Positions 9,268 to 20,074 of a DNA stretch of 64,000 bases are shown here, piece after piece (positions within the stretch are counted from its first letter, which is position 1; each line of letters begins with the position of its first letter). The position numbers and the translations under genes were made by a program. This DNA comes from Proales similis (Eukaryota; Rotifera; Eurotatoria; Ploima; Proalidae), in the NCBI GenBank assembly GCA_019059635.1, contig JAGVRJ010000007.1, positions 992,001 through 1,056,000 on the forward strand. Direction: 5' to 3'. The notes beneath the pieces were generated by a model, which was not told the DNA's origin, did no database searches, and was given only the letters and a program-made list of their open reading frames with translations.

Positions 9268-12200
9268 TCATTTCATCACAGGCCAACGCGAGACGCTCAC
9301 TTTGCCCACAAACAGACCCTCGGTGACCTTCTCCAAGAAATTGGACAAACTCTGAATGAACATGTGCTCGCCTTGTTCACTGAAGCTTCCCTCAACATTC
9401 CAAGAAGCGGCGCTCTCCTCGCCGTTTTTCACATTCAGGTAATAGGACTGTTGCATATTGGAGTTGAATTTCACGTAAAATTTTCGATGAGGGTCAATGA
9501 CCAGTATGAGGTAGTCGTGGCCCAGCAGACTCTCGCTCGTCTTGTCTACTCGTTCGTACTCGTCCTCTGAGCTCTGGTCGTCTGCTCGATTTGAGGTGTC
9601 TGATTGCCGATATTGGCGGAAGGCGAGCTCGTTAAGCCACTTTTGTCCTTGGAATTTGTCTTTGTTGAAGTAAGCGAACCGAAGCTGATATGATCGTCCG
9701 TAAACGCTGCAAATCTTTCGCATCAGACTCAGCAGTTGAAGCTTATTCTCGTTGTTCGTGACCAGCAGAACGAGCCGATAGCCTTTGGGCATCTGATTGA
9801 ACAGCATGTCAAATGTCTCGCCGTTCAGCTCGGTGAGTTCGTTGCTGTTCAAGAACGACGACGAGCTCTCTTCGCTCATTACGTCCGACTGATTGAACGA
9901 CGCGTCCTCGCTCATGTTTGAGCTCATATCTGACTTGTGGCTCCTGGCATTTTCTTGCTTCGGCCGACTGAAAACAGGAAAAAAAACAATTAACAGGGCC
10001 CATTCTACGTTGCCTCTCTACTCTAGTTCTAGCTTACCGCCTCTGTCGGGCGCTCATCGGAATCTCGCTCCTGTCCGACGAGAACATGCTCATCATCCAG
10101 AGCAGCATTAACGAGCAGATCAATATCATCATGTACGAGCCGTTGTTGAACATTCGACTCCAAAAATTCAAGTCCAACACATTCTCGGTTAGATCTTGCC
10201 AAAAGTTGACCATGATGCCGAGCCAGCCCGGCGCTTGCTCGTCATAAATGATCGACATGGTCAGCCTCCGGCCAAGAGCATCGTCTCCCTGCTGCACTAT
10301 GTCGAGCAGAGCAGATTTGAAACGATTTGTGAGGACTGTTGCGCTGGCCAGATTGAAATCAAGTTTGACCAGACGATATTTGCCTCCTTTGACGCTTGTA
10401 CGCTTGAGCACAACCACCTTTAAACCGTTTAATGACAATACTCGAATCGAACAATATTCGTTCCGACATGAGCTGCTACTAACCGAATCATTTGGTTGAG
10501 AGTCTGTTTTGGACAGCAGCTTTTCGGCCAGCTCAGGTTGAGTATCCACAAGCAAATAAGAAAATGTGAACTTTTTGTTTAACTGATGGTCGTTGACAAG
10601 GCGCTTTAAGAAGCCGCGCTTTCTATGCTCATTGAAGAACAGTTCTGGCACTTGGGACTGCTTGCTGACAACGAATATGACACAAAGCCTTTCGGAAGCT
10701 TGCTGTTAAAGAATTGTTCTTTCATTAAGACTTGCGAGTGTACCTTGGCTCATCGGACGACGAGTAGATTGGACAGACTTGATCGAAATGAAGCTCGGAC
10801 GAAATTCGCGGCAAATTGAGCAGCTTGTTGGCCGACAGGGTTTCGGTTATGAACTGATATGACAGCTCTAGAGCCTCGTGCGCCACAGACGCCTGATGGA
10901 TTTCGGGCTGATCAGCAGGTCCCAAGTTCTCCTTGAATATGAGCAGCATTTCGTGCTTTTTGACATTTTCTGGCCATTCGACATTTTGATAGTTCTTTAA
11001 GTAGTGGGCGAACTTGGTTCCCAATTTCACTTGAAAAAGTGCAAGAGATTTAGCTCGCCCTGGCCACTTGCCAATATGAGCGTGTACTTACACGATCGGG
11101 CAGATTTGCAAGTGACAAAGCGGCTCAGTTGCATACACGGCATGTTAAAGCGCAATGAAACGTGCGACGACGTGGTCAAGAGCAGAGCCAAGACCTTGTT
11201 CTGCTCGACGCTCTTGACCAGGCTTTGATTGAAGTTGTTCTCGTCGACCTTGACGGGCAGTCATCAAACAGCTGGTGGTGAGTGCTTGCCAACACGAGAG
11301 ACAAACCTCTTCAATCAAATTGGCCGGAACAAGTGTTCGAACAAACTCTCTCAAGTTCTTTGGCGAGTAGTCGCCCTGGTAGAAGCGCACTCGTCCATTC
11401 ACGATGCCGACCACTGTCGGAACGCTGCTAATTCCGATTGTCTTGGCCAGCATTCGATTCCAGCTGGCGTCCGCGTGTCCCGTTCCAATACCTTCACGCA
11501 AAGAAATTAAATTTGGCCATTGGCTTGCTTCTGCTTTTTGCTCATCCGACGTACCAACGTTGTTTATCTCTTGCTTGAGCGATTCCCAATGCGGCTGGAA
11601 ATTCATACACGCGAAACAGTAGTCTGTGTAGAAATAGATCAGAAACGGCTTTTCATGACTGTTGGGCAGAATCTCGCCGTCGTATTTTCTGTTTAGAACC
11701 AAGTTCGTTTAAAACGGAGATGAATTGATGCGAATTAGACGGAATCGCGTTTACCTTTGATTTATCTCGTCTTCTGGACTGAACCTGTGGCCACCACCAC
11801 CACCGCCACCAAAGTTGAAGCGGAAACCGCTGTCGCCGAAAAAGCTTTCGAATCCTTCAAAGCCATGAAAGTGATGGCCGCGCTGATGACGGAAGTTCTC
11901 CGAGCCGTGCTGGGGCTCAGCTGTGCTTCCGAAATCGTCGAACATTCGACGCCGCTCTGGATCGCTGAGAATCTGGGCCAGATTAGAACCGATAGTCTAC
12001 TAGACGGCTCCATCGAGTGCATACCTCATAGGCTTTGTTTATCTGCATGAACTTGTCATGGGCGTTTGGATCCGAGTTTCTGTCCGGATGCCTGCCGAGT
12101 CGATTTTAAACATCCAAAGTGTAAGAAATCTGAATAGAAGCGACGGACTACTCACCATTCCTTTGCAAGTTTTCTGTACGCGTTTCGAATCTGCTTTTCG

Positions 12201-12310
12201 TTGGCCTTCCTTGACACTCCCAGCACCGAGTATGGATTCATTTCGGCCAGCACAAGCAAGCAAGCGAGACAGAGCCATGCTGCGCCAAACAGAGCCGTTC
12301 TGAACCGCAT
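9268..12310 (-). CDS. DNAJC16: DNAJC16-like J-domain thioredoxin membrane protein
   Basis: Eight exons on the minus strand: 12310-12156, 12091-12025, 11972-11755, 11688-11307, 11248-11092, 11029-10744, 10688-10038 and 9967-9268, all in phase, giving 871 aa. A signal peptide (about 1-22) precedes a J domain (NPYSVLGVS; HPD at 53-55). Next come a Gly/Phe/His-rich linker, a thioredoxin fold with the redox pair CFAC (171-174) and a cis-Pro site (SVPTVVGI), a long luminal region with LCVIFVV, one membrane helix (about 603-625) and a roughly 245-aa C-terminal part. This is the architecture of DNAJC16, an ER J-protein linked to autophagosome size control; human DNAJC16 is somewhat shorter. The HPD motif indicates it can stimulate an Hsp70. 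The C-terminal part repeats a thioredoxin-like pattern (RLVLLVTNN). Confidence 0.9.
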
Positions 12311-12750
12311 CGCTATTGCTAAAACCAGATGAAATTAAATCAACAGGAAGCGTTTATCGGCCCTGGTCTTGGACAGTCATTTCCAAGCATTTAAAGAGCA
12401 GCAGTGAAATTAGAAGCTGTTGAAGGATGGTTTATTTTGGGGCCAGCGGCCACTTTGGCATTAAGTGCCGCGAGAGGTGATGATAATGATGATTATGCGC
12501 AATTTTGAGTTTGCTCGCTCGCTTCTCAGCTGTTTAGATGATCTGCAATCAAGATTATGTGCGTGCCACTAGAGACTTCACTTTTTTGATTGCTGAACTC
12601 TATTTCTGCTTCTGGTGCGATCTAGTTTCTCCTCTTTTTCGCTTTGGCTTTTTTCTACCACTGTCGCCGTTGACGCGGTGGTTGCTGTTGTTGACGCTCG
12701 ACTCCTAGGCGAAAATTTCTACCAACGGTTGAACACTCGCCTTCGCAAGC
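12311..12750. other. Spacer between DNAJC16 and TPGS2
   Basis: About 440 nt: the promoter side of DNAJC16 and the 3' flank of TPGS2. No gene or clear motif is seen. Confidence 0.4.
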
Positions 12751-13930
12751 CTACCTCGATTTCTCGTCGAAAAGTTTGGCAAAGTCGATCTTTTCTTTTT
12801 CTTTCGTTTTACCGCCAGACTGAGCGTTGTCCGTTTTGCACTGGGACTCGAGAATTTTCAGGAAGTCCAAACTCGTCCATTCATCGCGCTGTATGGAAAG
12901 TCTGGCGGGCGCAAACAGGTTGTACCAAGGCTAAATTTGAAATAAATTCCAGCAATAAGAGCAAATTAAGTCTTATTGGCAAGCTACCTTGAACATGGGC
13001 GGTAGGCCGTCCTCAGTAAAAAGCATGGGCCATTGTGGCAAGCCGAGATGTGCCAGAACCAGACGATAGTAATTTGAGAACGAGCTTGTTAGAAAGTGCC
13101 ACTGCAATGACCGATCGAGGAACCAGATTTCATACGGCTGGTCAGTGTGGACCATTGCTCCTGGCTTTTGATTTTTATAGACGAGGCAAATCTTTCCGTA
13201 GCCGTCAAGGTCGTCCAGCTCAAAGCACTGGGAGCTCTCATTAAAACGCGGTGCACCTTCACAAATCGAAATTAGCAGTCCCAAAGCTGGCACAAATAAG
13301 CAACGAAGCGGCTTACTCTGAGAAGAGGCAGACGACACTTTCAGACTCTGCGTGAGACTTGAGAGATCGAGACTGGACTCGCTTGCCTGTGGGCCAGCAT
13401 TTCTCAGTTTGTCCACGATTTGGTCCAAACGTAACGAATCGTGTTGTTGCAGTTCATCTAGATCGGCGAACGACGCCTCGGCGTTCAAATCTCGACTGAC
13501 TCGAAAATCTACTTTGGCCAAGTCCTTGAGTGCATTTATTCGCATTCGTCCCATGTCGATCTTGGTCGACTCGTCAATCAGCACTTTCCACTCAACACAA
13601 AGTCCATCTTGACTCAAATAGAACAAGCGCAAGTCCGGTGGCAATGAGCAGAAATTTTTCTTATTTCAAGAGCGCTTAGACATCGTGCTGCGAGCTGGCA
13701 CCATGAGGCGATGTTTTGCTTACAATTTCCCAGTTGTTTACTTGATTTGAACCGCACGAAGTGATCTCCCCGACTCGGAGGTCGCAGACGAGCGAACATG
13801 AGCCTTAGTCAGATGAAAGCGATTAAAATGAAGAGAAAAGCAGACTCGAGCTTTTCATGAGTTACTCACTTAAGTACTGGACCACTTCCTTCAAATTTGG
13901 TTCAAGCTTTGCCAGCAGATTCTCGTCCAT
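12751..13930 (-). CDS. TPGS2: Tubulin polyglutamylase complex subunit 2
   Basis: Five exons on the minus strand: 13930-13870, 13803-13724, 13659-13317, 13256-12988 and 12930-12751, giving 310 aa against about 300 in human TPGS2. Diagnostic blocks are NNWEI..FCSLPPDLRLFYLS, the MGRMRINALKDL segment, GYGKICLVYK, YEIWFLDRSLQWHFL and YYRLVLAHLGLPQWPMLF. TPGS2 is a non-catalytic subunit of the complex that adds glutamate side chains to tubulin in axonemes, centrioles and neurons. The third intron (13316-13257) is 60 nt and has no in-frame stop, so retaining it would add 20 residues. The last exon stops directly after a possible GT donor, so an alternative 3' end is conceivable. Confidence 0.88.
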
Positions 13931-14354
13931 GCCGCATGTGACACAATTTACATTCGGTCTCGGTCCCTTTTTGTCGCAATTGAAGAATGTGTTTGCTCCT
14001 TTCGTGAATAATCAGGCGCCGTCTTGAAACATGGTGAATAAATTATGTCCAGTCCAGTTAATGAGCCATCGAACGCTTGTCGCCCGTGTTTATGGTCGCA
14101 TCTCGCGACTGCCCAGTTTGCATTCGATCAAGTTCGTATCGAGGCCGGTGCCCGCGCTCAAGTCCTCGACGGCTCAAGGCCAAAAATAAACGCGCAACGA
14201 CTAAATTAGCGAAACTCACCAGCGCAACTATTTTTATTCGATCAAACTGACCCGAGCAATTTGGAATTTCGTTTTTGTTCGCAAATATTTATTTTGATTG
14301 CTCGCTTGATGAAGAGAAGGAACTAAAAAAATTCAAATTTTGCTCATCCCGAGT
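13931..14354. other. Spacer between TPGS2 and HSP70
   Basis: About 420 nt, with AT-rich sequence near the HSP70 3' end that includes a minus-strand AATAAA-like signal close to 14290. No coding potential is recognised. Confidence 0.4.
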
Positions 14355-16238
14355 CTAGTCGGCCTCCTCGACAGTGGGTCCACCGGAGGAGGACGCATAC
14401 GCCGACGAGCCGTGCAATTTGCTCATAATCGGCGAGCATATTCTCGACAGCTGATCGTACTGGTTCTGGTAGTCGTCTTTGTCAGCGTTGGTGTGTGCAT
14501 CCAGCCAGCTGAGTGCTTTTCGACACGCCGCTTCGACCGTCTCACGGTCTGAGCTTGACACTTTGTCGCTGTCCTCGACTGCCTGCTTCAACGCAAACAC
14601 ATAAGTCTCGAGTTTGTTCCGGGCGCTAGCCGTATGCCGCTGTCGATCGTCTTCTTCTTTGAACCGCTCCGCATCGTTTACCATGCGTTCAATTTCACTT
14701 TGAGACAAGCGTCCCTTCTCGTTTTTGATGCGAATTTGATTCGATCGGCCGCTGCTCACGTCTCGAGCAGTCACGTTCAGAATGCCATTCGAGTCTATGT
14801 CAAATGTGACTTCAATTTGGGGAACACCGCGTGGCGCAGGCGGTATGCCCATCAAGTCAAATTTGCCCAACAGATGGTTGTCCTTGGTCAATGCGCGCTC
14901 TCCCTCGAACACTTGGACGGACACTGCCGGCTGGTTGTCCACGTAGGTAGTGAATATTTTGCTAAATTTACACGGCACTTTTGAATTTCGCGCGACCAAA
15001 GTGGCCATAATGCCGCCCACAGTCTCAATGCCCAGCGAGAGTGGAGTGACGTCAATCAGCAGTACGTCGCTTATCACCTCGCTCTGATCGCCGGACAGAA
15101 TCGCAGCCTGGACAGCAGCGCCGTAAGCGACCGCTTCGTCCGGATTGATTGTCTTGTTCAAGCGTTTGCCTTGAAAGTACTCTTCCAGGAGGCGTTGAAT
15201 CTTGGGAATTCTGGTCGAGCCGCCGACCAGCACGACCTCGTCTATGCTACCCTTGCTCAGTCGGGCATCTTTCAACGCCTTTTCCACAATCGAGATGGTC
15301 GATTTGAATAGATCGTTGTTGAGCTCTTCGAATCGGGCGCGAGTGATTTTGCTGTAGAAATCGAGGCCATCAAACAGACTGTCGATTTCGATTGTTGCTT
15401 GAGCCGAGCTCGACAGTGTTCGCTTGGCCCTCTCGCACGCAGTCCGCAGCCGTCTCATTGATTTTGAGTTGCTGCTCAGGTCCCTGCCGTATTTCTGCTT
15501 AAACTCGTTCGCAAAATACTTGACTAGATTGTTGTCGAAATCCTCGCCACCGAGATGGGTGTTGCCATTGGTCGACTTGACCTCAAATATTCCCTCGTTT
15601 ATATTCAGAACACTGACGTCGAAAGTGCCGCCGCCAAGGTCGAATATCAGAATGTTCTGCTCGCCACGCACCTTTTTGTCAAGGCCGTAGGCAAGCGCTG
15701 CAGCAGTCGGCTCGTTGATTATTCGCAACACATTCAGGCCAGATATGCGGCCGGCGTCCTTGGTCGCCTGTCGCTGTGAGTCGTTGAAATAGGCCGGCAC
15801 AGTAATGACAGCATCTTTGACAGCGGTGCCCAAATAAGCCTCGGCGGTCTCTTTCATTTTGGCCAGCACCATCGAGCTGATCTCCTCCGGCGTGAACGTT
15901 TTCGTCTGCTGTTTGAAATTGACTCTGAATATCGGCTTGCCGTTGTCGTTCACCACCTTGAACGGCAGGAGCTTCATGTCCTCTTGGACAGTCGGCTCGT
16001 CGAAGCGGCGTCCGATGAGACGCTTCGCATCGAATATTGTGTTGGTCGGGTTCATGGCCACTTGATTTTTGGCTGGCTCGCCCACCAGGCGTTCAGTGTC
16101 GGTGAACGCCACGTAGCTGGGCGTGGTTCGACTTCCTTGCTCGTTGGCGATTATTTCCACTTTTCCATGCTGAAACACGCCCACGCAAGAGTAAGTGGTT
16201 CCCAAATCGATTCCGATCGCCGGTGTTTTACGACTCAT
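14355..16238 (-). CDS. HSP70: Cytosolic stress-inducible HSP70 (EEAD tail)
   Basis: Intronless ORF of 627 aa. All HSP70 signatures are present: [28 protein letters not shown] and [14 protein letters not shown], then the substrate-binding domain with [17 protein letters not shown] and the helical lid ([16 protein letters not shown]). It is an ATP-driven chaperone that works with J-proteins. Lack of introns plus a strong HSE/TATA promoter fit a heat-inducible cytosolic member. The C-terminus reads GPTVEEAD, while cytosolic HSP70s normally end EEVD, the anchor for TPR co-chaperones such as Hop and CHIP. The change is one base (GTC to GCC type). The Gly-rich linker before the tail is short. Otherwise the protein looks intact. 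Confidence 0.97.
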   Translation of the reverse strand: MSRKTPAIGIDLGTTYSCVGVFQHGKVEIIANEQGSRTTPSYVAFTDTERLVGEPAKNQVAMNPTNTIFDAKRLIGRRFDEPTVQEDMKLLPFKVVNDNGKPIFRVNFKQQTKTFTPEEISSMVLAKMKETAEAYLGTAVKDAVITVPAYFNDSQRQATKDAGRISGLNVLRIINEPTAAALAYGLDKKVRGEQNILIFDLGGGTFDVSVLNINEGIFEVKSTNGNTHLGGEDFDNNLVKYFANEFKQKYGRDLSSNSKSMRRLRTACERAKRTLSSSAQATIEIDSLFDGLDFYSKITRARFEELNNDLFKSTISIVEKALKDARLSKGSIDEVVLVGGSTRIPKIQRLLEEYFQGKRLNKTINPDEAVAYGAAVQAAILSGDQSEVISDVLLIDVTPLSLGIETVGGIMATLVARNSKVPCKFSKIFTTYVDNQPAVSVQVFEGERALTKDNHLLGKFDLMGIPPAPRGVPQIEVTFDIDSNGILNVTARDVSSGRSNQIRIKNEKGRLSQSEIERMVNDAERFKEEDDRQRHTASARNKLETYVFALKQAVEDSDKVSSSDRETVEAACRKALSWLDAHTNADKDDYQNQYDQLSRICSPIMSKLHGSSAYASSSGGPTVEEAD

Positions 16239-16297
16239 TTCTCAACTTTTTGTTTGTTAGCTTTTCAAATTTAGCCAGCGTTCGCCTGCTGTTTTGA

Positions 16298-16305
16298 TAT
16301 TTATA
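16298..16305 (-). promoter_or_regulatory. TATA box of HSP70
   Basis: TATAAATA on the minus strand, 60 nt upstream of the HSP70 ATG, which leaves room for a short 5' UTR. Confidence 0.75.
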
Positions 16306-16330
16306 CGCAGTTGAGGTCGGACCGAGACGC

Positions 16331-16368
16331 TTCGAGAACGCCAAATTAGCTGGCGTTCACGAATGTTC
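16331..16368 (-). promoter_or_regulatory. Heat-shock elements of HSP70
   Basis: A perfect three-unit heat-shock element, TTCACGAATGTTC, lies at 16356-16368, and a two-unit element TTCGAGAA at 16331-16338. Both are within 65 nt upstream of the TATA box, the position expected for HSF1 binding. Confidence 0.8.
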
Positions 16369-16786
16369 GCTTTAGTCGAGAGCGAGCTAAACTCTGCAGT
16401 TGACTGCAAAGATTCGATCCAAACGCTGGCACTCTTTGATTTTTATCTTTTTGATGCGTTAATTAGACACAATCAACCCCCATCCTGCGCCTCCTGTTGG
16501 CGAAGTCGGTGTTTCAATTGAGCTGAATGAAACGCATTGATCGTTCCGCTTCAGTCGAAACTCACATAATGACGAATGTGGCTTGTTGAGGGAAATTTTC
16601 GCCCCTGACTCGATCGGCCCAACTGATCTCAGGTCCCAATTTGACTGAATCGAACAAGGAGAATCGACTCTTATCGACGATCGCTTCGAGCTCTTATCAG
16701 CGAGTTTGGCCGCTGAAATGCTGCGCGTGTTTGAACGCGTCTCCGTTCTCAACTTATTGTTTGCCTCTTACTTTTACAACAAGAGA

Positions 16787-17788
16787 ATGAAAACGCACTT
16801 GTTGGCTGCTTGCCTTCTAATTTGCACTTTACACGCGGTCAATGGCTACGAAGTTGACCCGCAATTCGGCATGGAACCCAGTAGGCGAGCTCTTCTCCTC
16901 TCCGAAAGAATAAAAATAAAACTGCTGATGTCAAGCATTTGAGATGAGCTTTAAATTTCAGCTGAAGGGCTACTCGCAAGAATGCTTTTATTTGAATCTG
17001 ACCGAAGGCGATGTGTTTCACGCCATTTTAAACGTAAAGCTGCGCGACTTGCCCATTTCAGCCGATTAGATAAATGAAGCCTGAAGGTCCTGCACGGTGG
17101 TGACATAAAAACCGATTTGCTCATTTACGATCCGAACGGCCGAGTGATCAAACGCGAAGAGCAACAAACCTTCGTCTGGTACGACAATCCGAACATAACA
17201 GTGTCAGGTGTGTGACTAGTTGCCGCACTCTCAAGCCTCTCTGGAATGAATGATTTGCGCACCAGGCGATTACAAAGTGTGTCTGGAGAACTACCGCTAC
17301 TCGGAAAAGACAGTTTTCCTCAGTTTCATTGTAATGGGCAAAAAGGCAAAGCTAACGCTCAGCAAAGAAGAAGAGGCCGAGCTGGGCGAGACCCACGAAA
17401 ATCTGCTGGTAAGCTGGTGCCTTGCGATCTTATGCCGGTTGCTGCTTTCTCTTTCTCTCTCTCTCTGGTTCTCCTTATTATTCGAGTCAAATCAATTTCT
17501 AACCAAGTGAGTTCTGCTTTCTCGCAAGTTTTCACTGACTTTTCAAAGGGCTACGTGTACAACATCACCAACAGCGTGCACTCGATGCGCCTGAGTCAAA
17601 TAGTGCTCCAGATTGAAAAGACGTCGAATTCGGCGTTCATGGAGGAGAACCACGAATATGTTCAACTTCATTCGATAATCGAGAGCGTGATCATAGTCCT
17701 GAGCGGATTAGTTCAAACCATCTTTATCAAGAAGCTCTTTAAAGACCCGCCTGTGCCCGGCTCTAAAGAGTTCAAACCACGAGCCTAA
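16787..17788 (+). CDS. p24/TMED family cargo receptor
   Basis: Five exons: 16787-16880, 16936-17033, 17087-17207, 17266-17408 and 17549-17788, in phase, 231 aa. Signal peptide (about 1-20), then a GOLD domain with the family pattern SFKFQLKGYSQECFY, LLIYDPNGRVI and GDYKVCLENYRYS. A luminal coiled segment follows, then one membrane helix and a short tail containing FIKKLFKDPP. p24 proteins cycle between ER and Golgi in COPI/COPII vesicles and help load GPI-anchored and other cargo. The paired cysteines of the GOLD fold are present. I cannot assign the exact TMED subfamily; it differs from the TMED7-like gene at 25576-26268. Confidence 0.88.
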
Positions 17789-17797
17789 TCCGAAACG

Positions 17798-17803
17798 AAT
17801 AAA
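17798..17803 (+). promoter_or_regulatory. poly(A) signal of TMED gene
   Basis: AATAAA 10 nt after the TMED stop codon. Confidence 0.6.
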
Positions 17804-19248
17804 GAAAATCAAAAAGAATCAAATGGAGCTTAACAAAATAAACTGAAAGCCTTAAATTTCATAATCCATTTAGTCGAGAGAGAGAAAGAGAGAGAGAGAG
17901 AGAAGGGGGAGGGGGGATTGGATGTGATTTCGTGCTTGTCGATTATTATTGACTTGCGCTTGTTGTTGTTGTTGTTATTGGGGCTGTTCTTTTGCTTTTC
18001 TAGTGCTCAGGGGAGCATGAAAAGTCTTCATTCTGATGCTTGTCTGCATTGGTCTTGAAAACTGAATGACTTGAAATATTCGCACTAAAACGCAATGTTT
18101 GAACAGGTTGCACAAGCAATCGTGTAGCAATAATAAACCACTCCGCTTAGCCCGTTCGTGTGTGTGTGTTTGAGATGGCTTGAAATAACAAGCAAATAAC
18201 ATCAGGCCATGTTTTTATCGGCACTTCAAGACCCATCATGGCCGCCCATCACTGACTGGCATTGAGCACCATGTCAGGCAGTCGGAACCAGAGCAAACAG
18301 GGCGCTTTTTAGTTTTCTTTTCTTTTTTTTTTTTAATTGAGATAAGAAACTCAATTAATTGAGAGTAATAATCTCAAGCCAGGCGAGCTGGCGGGCGAGC
18401 GCAAGTTTTAATTATTCATTAAACGGTTGCTATTGGATATTTGCTTTCGTATCTCGGATTGAATGAGGGGCTGGTTCGCCACGATCGTCACCATCATCAT
18501 CAAAGTCGTATGTATGGTCGTGGCGCTCGAATTACAATGAATCACTGCAGTCCCAGTGGCCGCTTTAAAATCAACCGAGCGGCCGGCTTCGGCAATTTTC
18601 GCCTGCCGATTTCTGCTTCCAGTTATTAAGAACAACAAAGAGCGAGCTGAGGAAAAAAAAATGGAGAAAATTAGCTAAGCGAGCGAAGCCGGCCAACTAT
18701 TCAATTATTTTTGTTTATTATTCAAGTTTATTTAACATAGCTCTTTGCAGGTAGTGAGGAGTATTTTTCAACTTTTACTGAAGACTGTGGATTCGTTGTT
18801 TGTGCTGGTGTGTTGTGCAGCAAGCCGCCTTGTTGTTTGACCTCAAACAACTGCAAAGTAAAACAAAAAATAGAGAAAGCAAGTCGGAGAAAAGGTTGCT
18901 GCTGCCTGAAGGGTAGCTTCTATTAGAAGCGAGTCGTCGGTTGAGGCTCGTCGTCGTCGTCGTCGCTCAAGTCTTGGTCGTTGTTCTAGTCGTGGTTGTC
19001 TGCGGCGCTACTTTGTTTTCTTTTTTACACTTAACGGGGCGTGTTTTAACCGCCTTTCTGCTTTTCCTCAAGCCTCAATCTAGTCTGCCGCCATCGATCA
19101 CCTTCTCACAGACATAATATTGCTTTTTCTCTTTTCCGCTCCGTTTCATTCTTTTCACCTTTTTCTCTTTATTTTAGTTGCTTTTGTTGTTGTTTGGGTT
19201 TCAGCAAACAACAAACAAATCAACTGACTTGCTTTCACTTAAGCGGTA

Positions 19249-19260
19249 GTTGCCGGCAAG
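19249..19260 (+). promoter_or_regulatory. Possible RFX half-site palindrome upstream of SPMIP1-like gene
   Basis: GTTGCCGGCAAG is one base away from two inverted RFX half-sites with no spacer, 74 nt upstream of the start codon. It fits a ciliary or sperm gene but is a weak match. Confidence 0.3.
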
Positions 19261-19333
19261 CAAGCTTGACTTTTGAAGAATTTTCTTCACGTTTCCCTGC
19301 GAAAATTTTAGATTTCGATTGGCCGAACTCAGT

Positions 19334-19867
19334 ATGGCGCGAATCGCGATGGACACCCGAGCGCAAAACGCTTGGAAGGAGTTGATCGAGAAAGAGACAA
19401 ACACGAGGATTCAGTGTAAACTAGCCCAAGCCGAAGAGGCCAAAAACGAGGACGAATGGTTCGTTCGATCGAAGTATACTCAGACAAAGCCACCTCGGAC
19501 TAGCCAGCCAATGAGCGCCATCAAGTATCCGCCCAGGCCTGTTCGCAATAGCCCGAGCGAGACGATCGAGCGTCTCACTCAGCAGCTCAAAGAGAACGGA
19601 GTCAACCTGACCACTGACATGCGACCTGTGGATTCAAAAACTCAACAACTGCTGTTCGACGGAATCAGCAAAGAGGACAAGGGCCGATATCAATATCTCA
19701 GGGCGAGAAAGGCCCACGGACCCGACCAAAAGTACGAGTATCCTCTCCTCTCTTCGTTCGACTACGGCTGGAAGATAAATCAAGTGGCGCCGCCCTACAA
19801 AACTCCGGTTAATGGACGAAGCAAAATAGTAGAGGATTCGTTCTATCGACGCAATGGCATCTTTTAA
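19334..19867 (+). CDS. Sperm microtubule inner protein 1-like
   Basis: Single exon, 177 aa from the first ATG in the frame. The N-terminus NAWKELIEKETNTRI and the central block LLFDGISKEDKGRYQYLRAR followed by KYEYPLLSSFDYGW resemble SPMIP1 (formerly ATP6V1FNB), a filamentous protein inside sperm axonemal doublets. No signal peptide or membrane helix is seen, and it is rich in Lys, Arg and Pro as usual for such proteins. The assignment rests on remembered motif similarity, so it is moderate. It sits convergent to FNTA. Confidence 0.65.
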   Translation: MARIAMDTRAQNAWKELIEKETNTRIQCKLAQAEEAKNEDEWFVRSKYTQTKPPRTSQPMSAIKYPPRPVRNSPSETIERLTQQLKENGVNLTTDMRPVDSKTQQLLFDGISKEDKGRYQYLRARKAHGPDQKYEYPLLSSFDYGWKINQVAPPYKTPVNGRSKIVEDSFYRRNGIF

Positions 19868-19886
19868 ATGCACTCGCTGAGCGGCC

Positions 19887-19892
19887 AATAAA
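19887..19892 (+). promoter_or_regulatory. poly(A) signal of SPMIP1-like gene
   Basis: AATAAA 20 nt after the stop codon, partly repeated just downstream. Confidence 0.6.
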
Positions 19893-20074
19893 ATAAACGT
19901 TTTTCTTTTCTTTTATCCGACTGCTCGGGAATTTGCCTTTTTGGACCCTGTTTGCAGCCATTAGCCAGAGACAGTGATTTTATTTGAAGATAAGAGGGAG
20001 TGATTTTATTAGAACTGGCAAGAGTCAAAGCCAAATGACAAGATAGACGGATTAGAACTGATCAATGCTGAGTT

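Larger units (their letters stand above)
16239..16786. other. Divergent promoter region HSP70 / TMED
   Basis: About 550 nt shared by the minus-strand HSP70 and the plus-strand TMED gene. It contains the HSP70 TATA box and heat-shock elements. No other gene is seen; the TMED 5' UTR must lie at its right end. Confidence 0.6.
17789..19333. other. Intergenic region, repeat-rich
   Basis: About 1.5 kb without a supported gene. It carries a GA-rich microsatellite at about 17875-17903, a GTT run near 17960-17978, an oligo-T stretch near 18320 and a TCG run near 18948-18966. Scattered short ORFs have no recognisable product. Confidence 0.5.

Noticed and set aside
14634-16274. Several plus-strand ORFs over the HSP70 gene
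   Set aside because: They are antisense shadows of a highly biased, strongly coding HSP70 frame.
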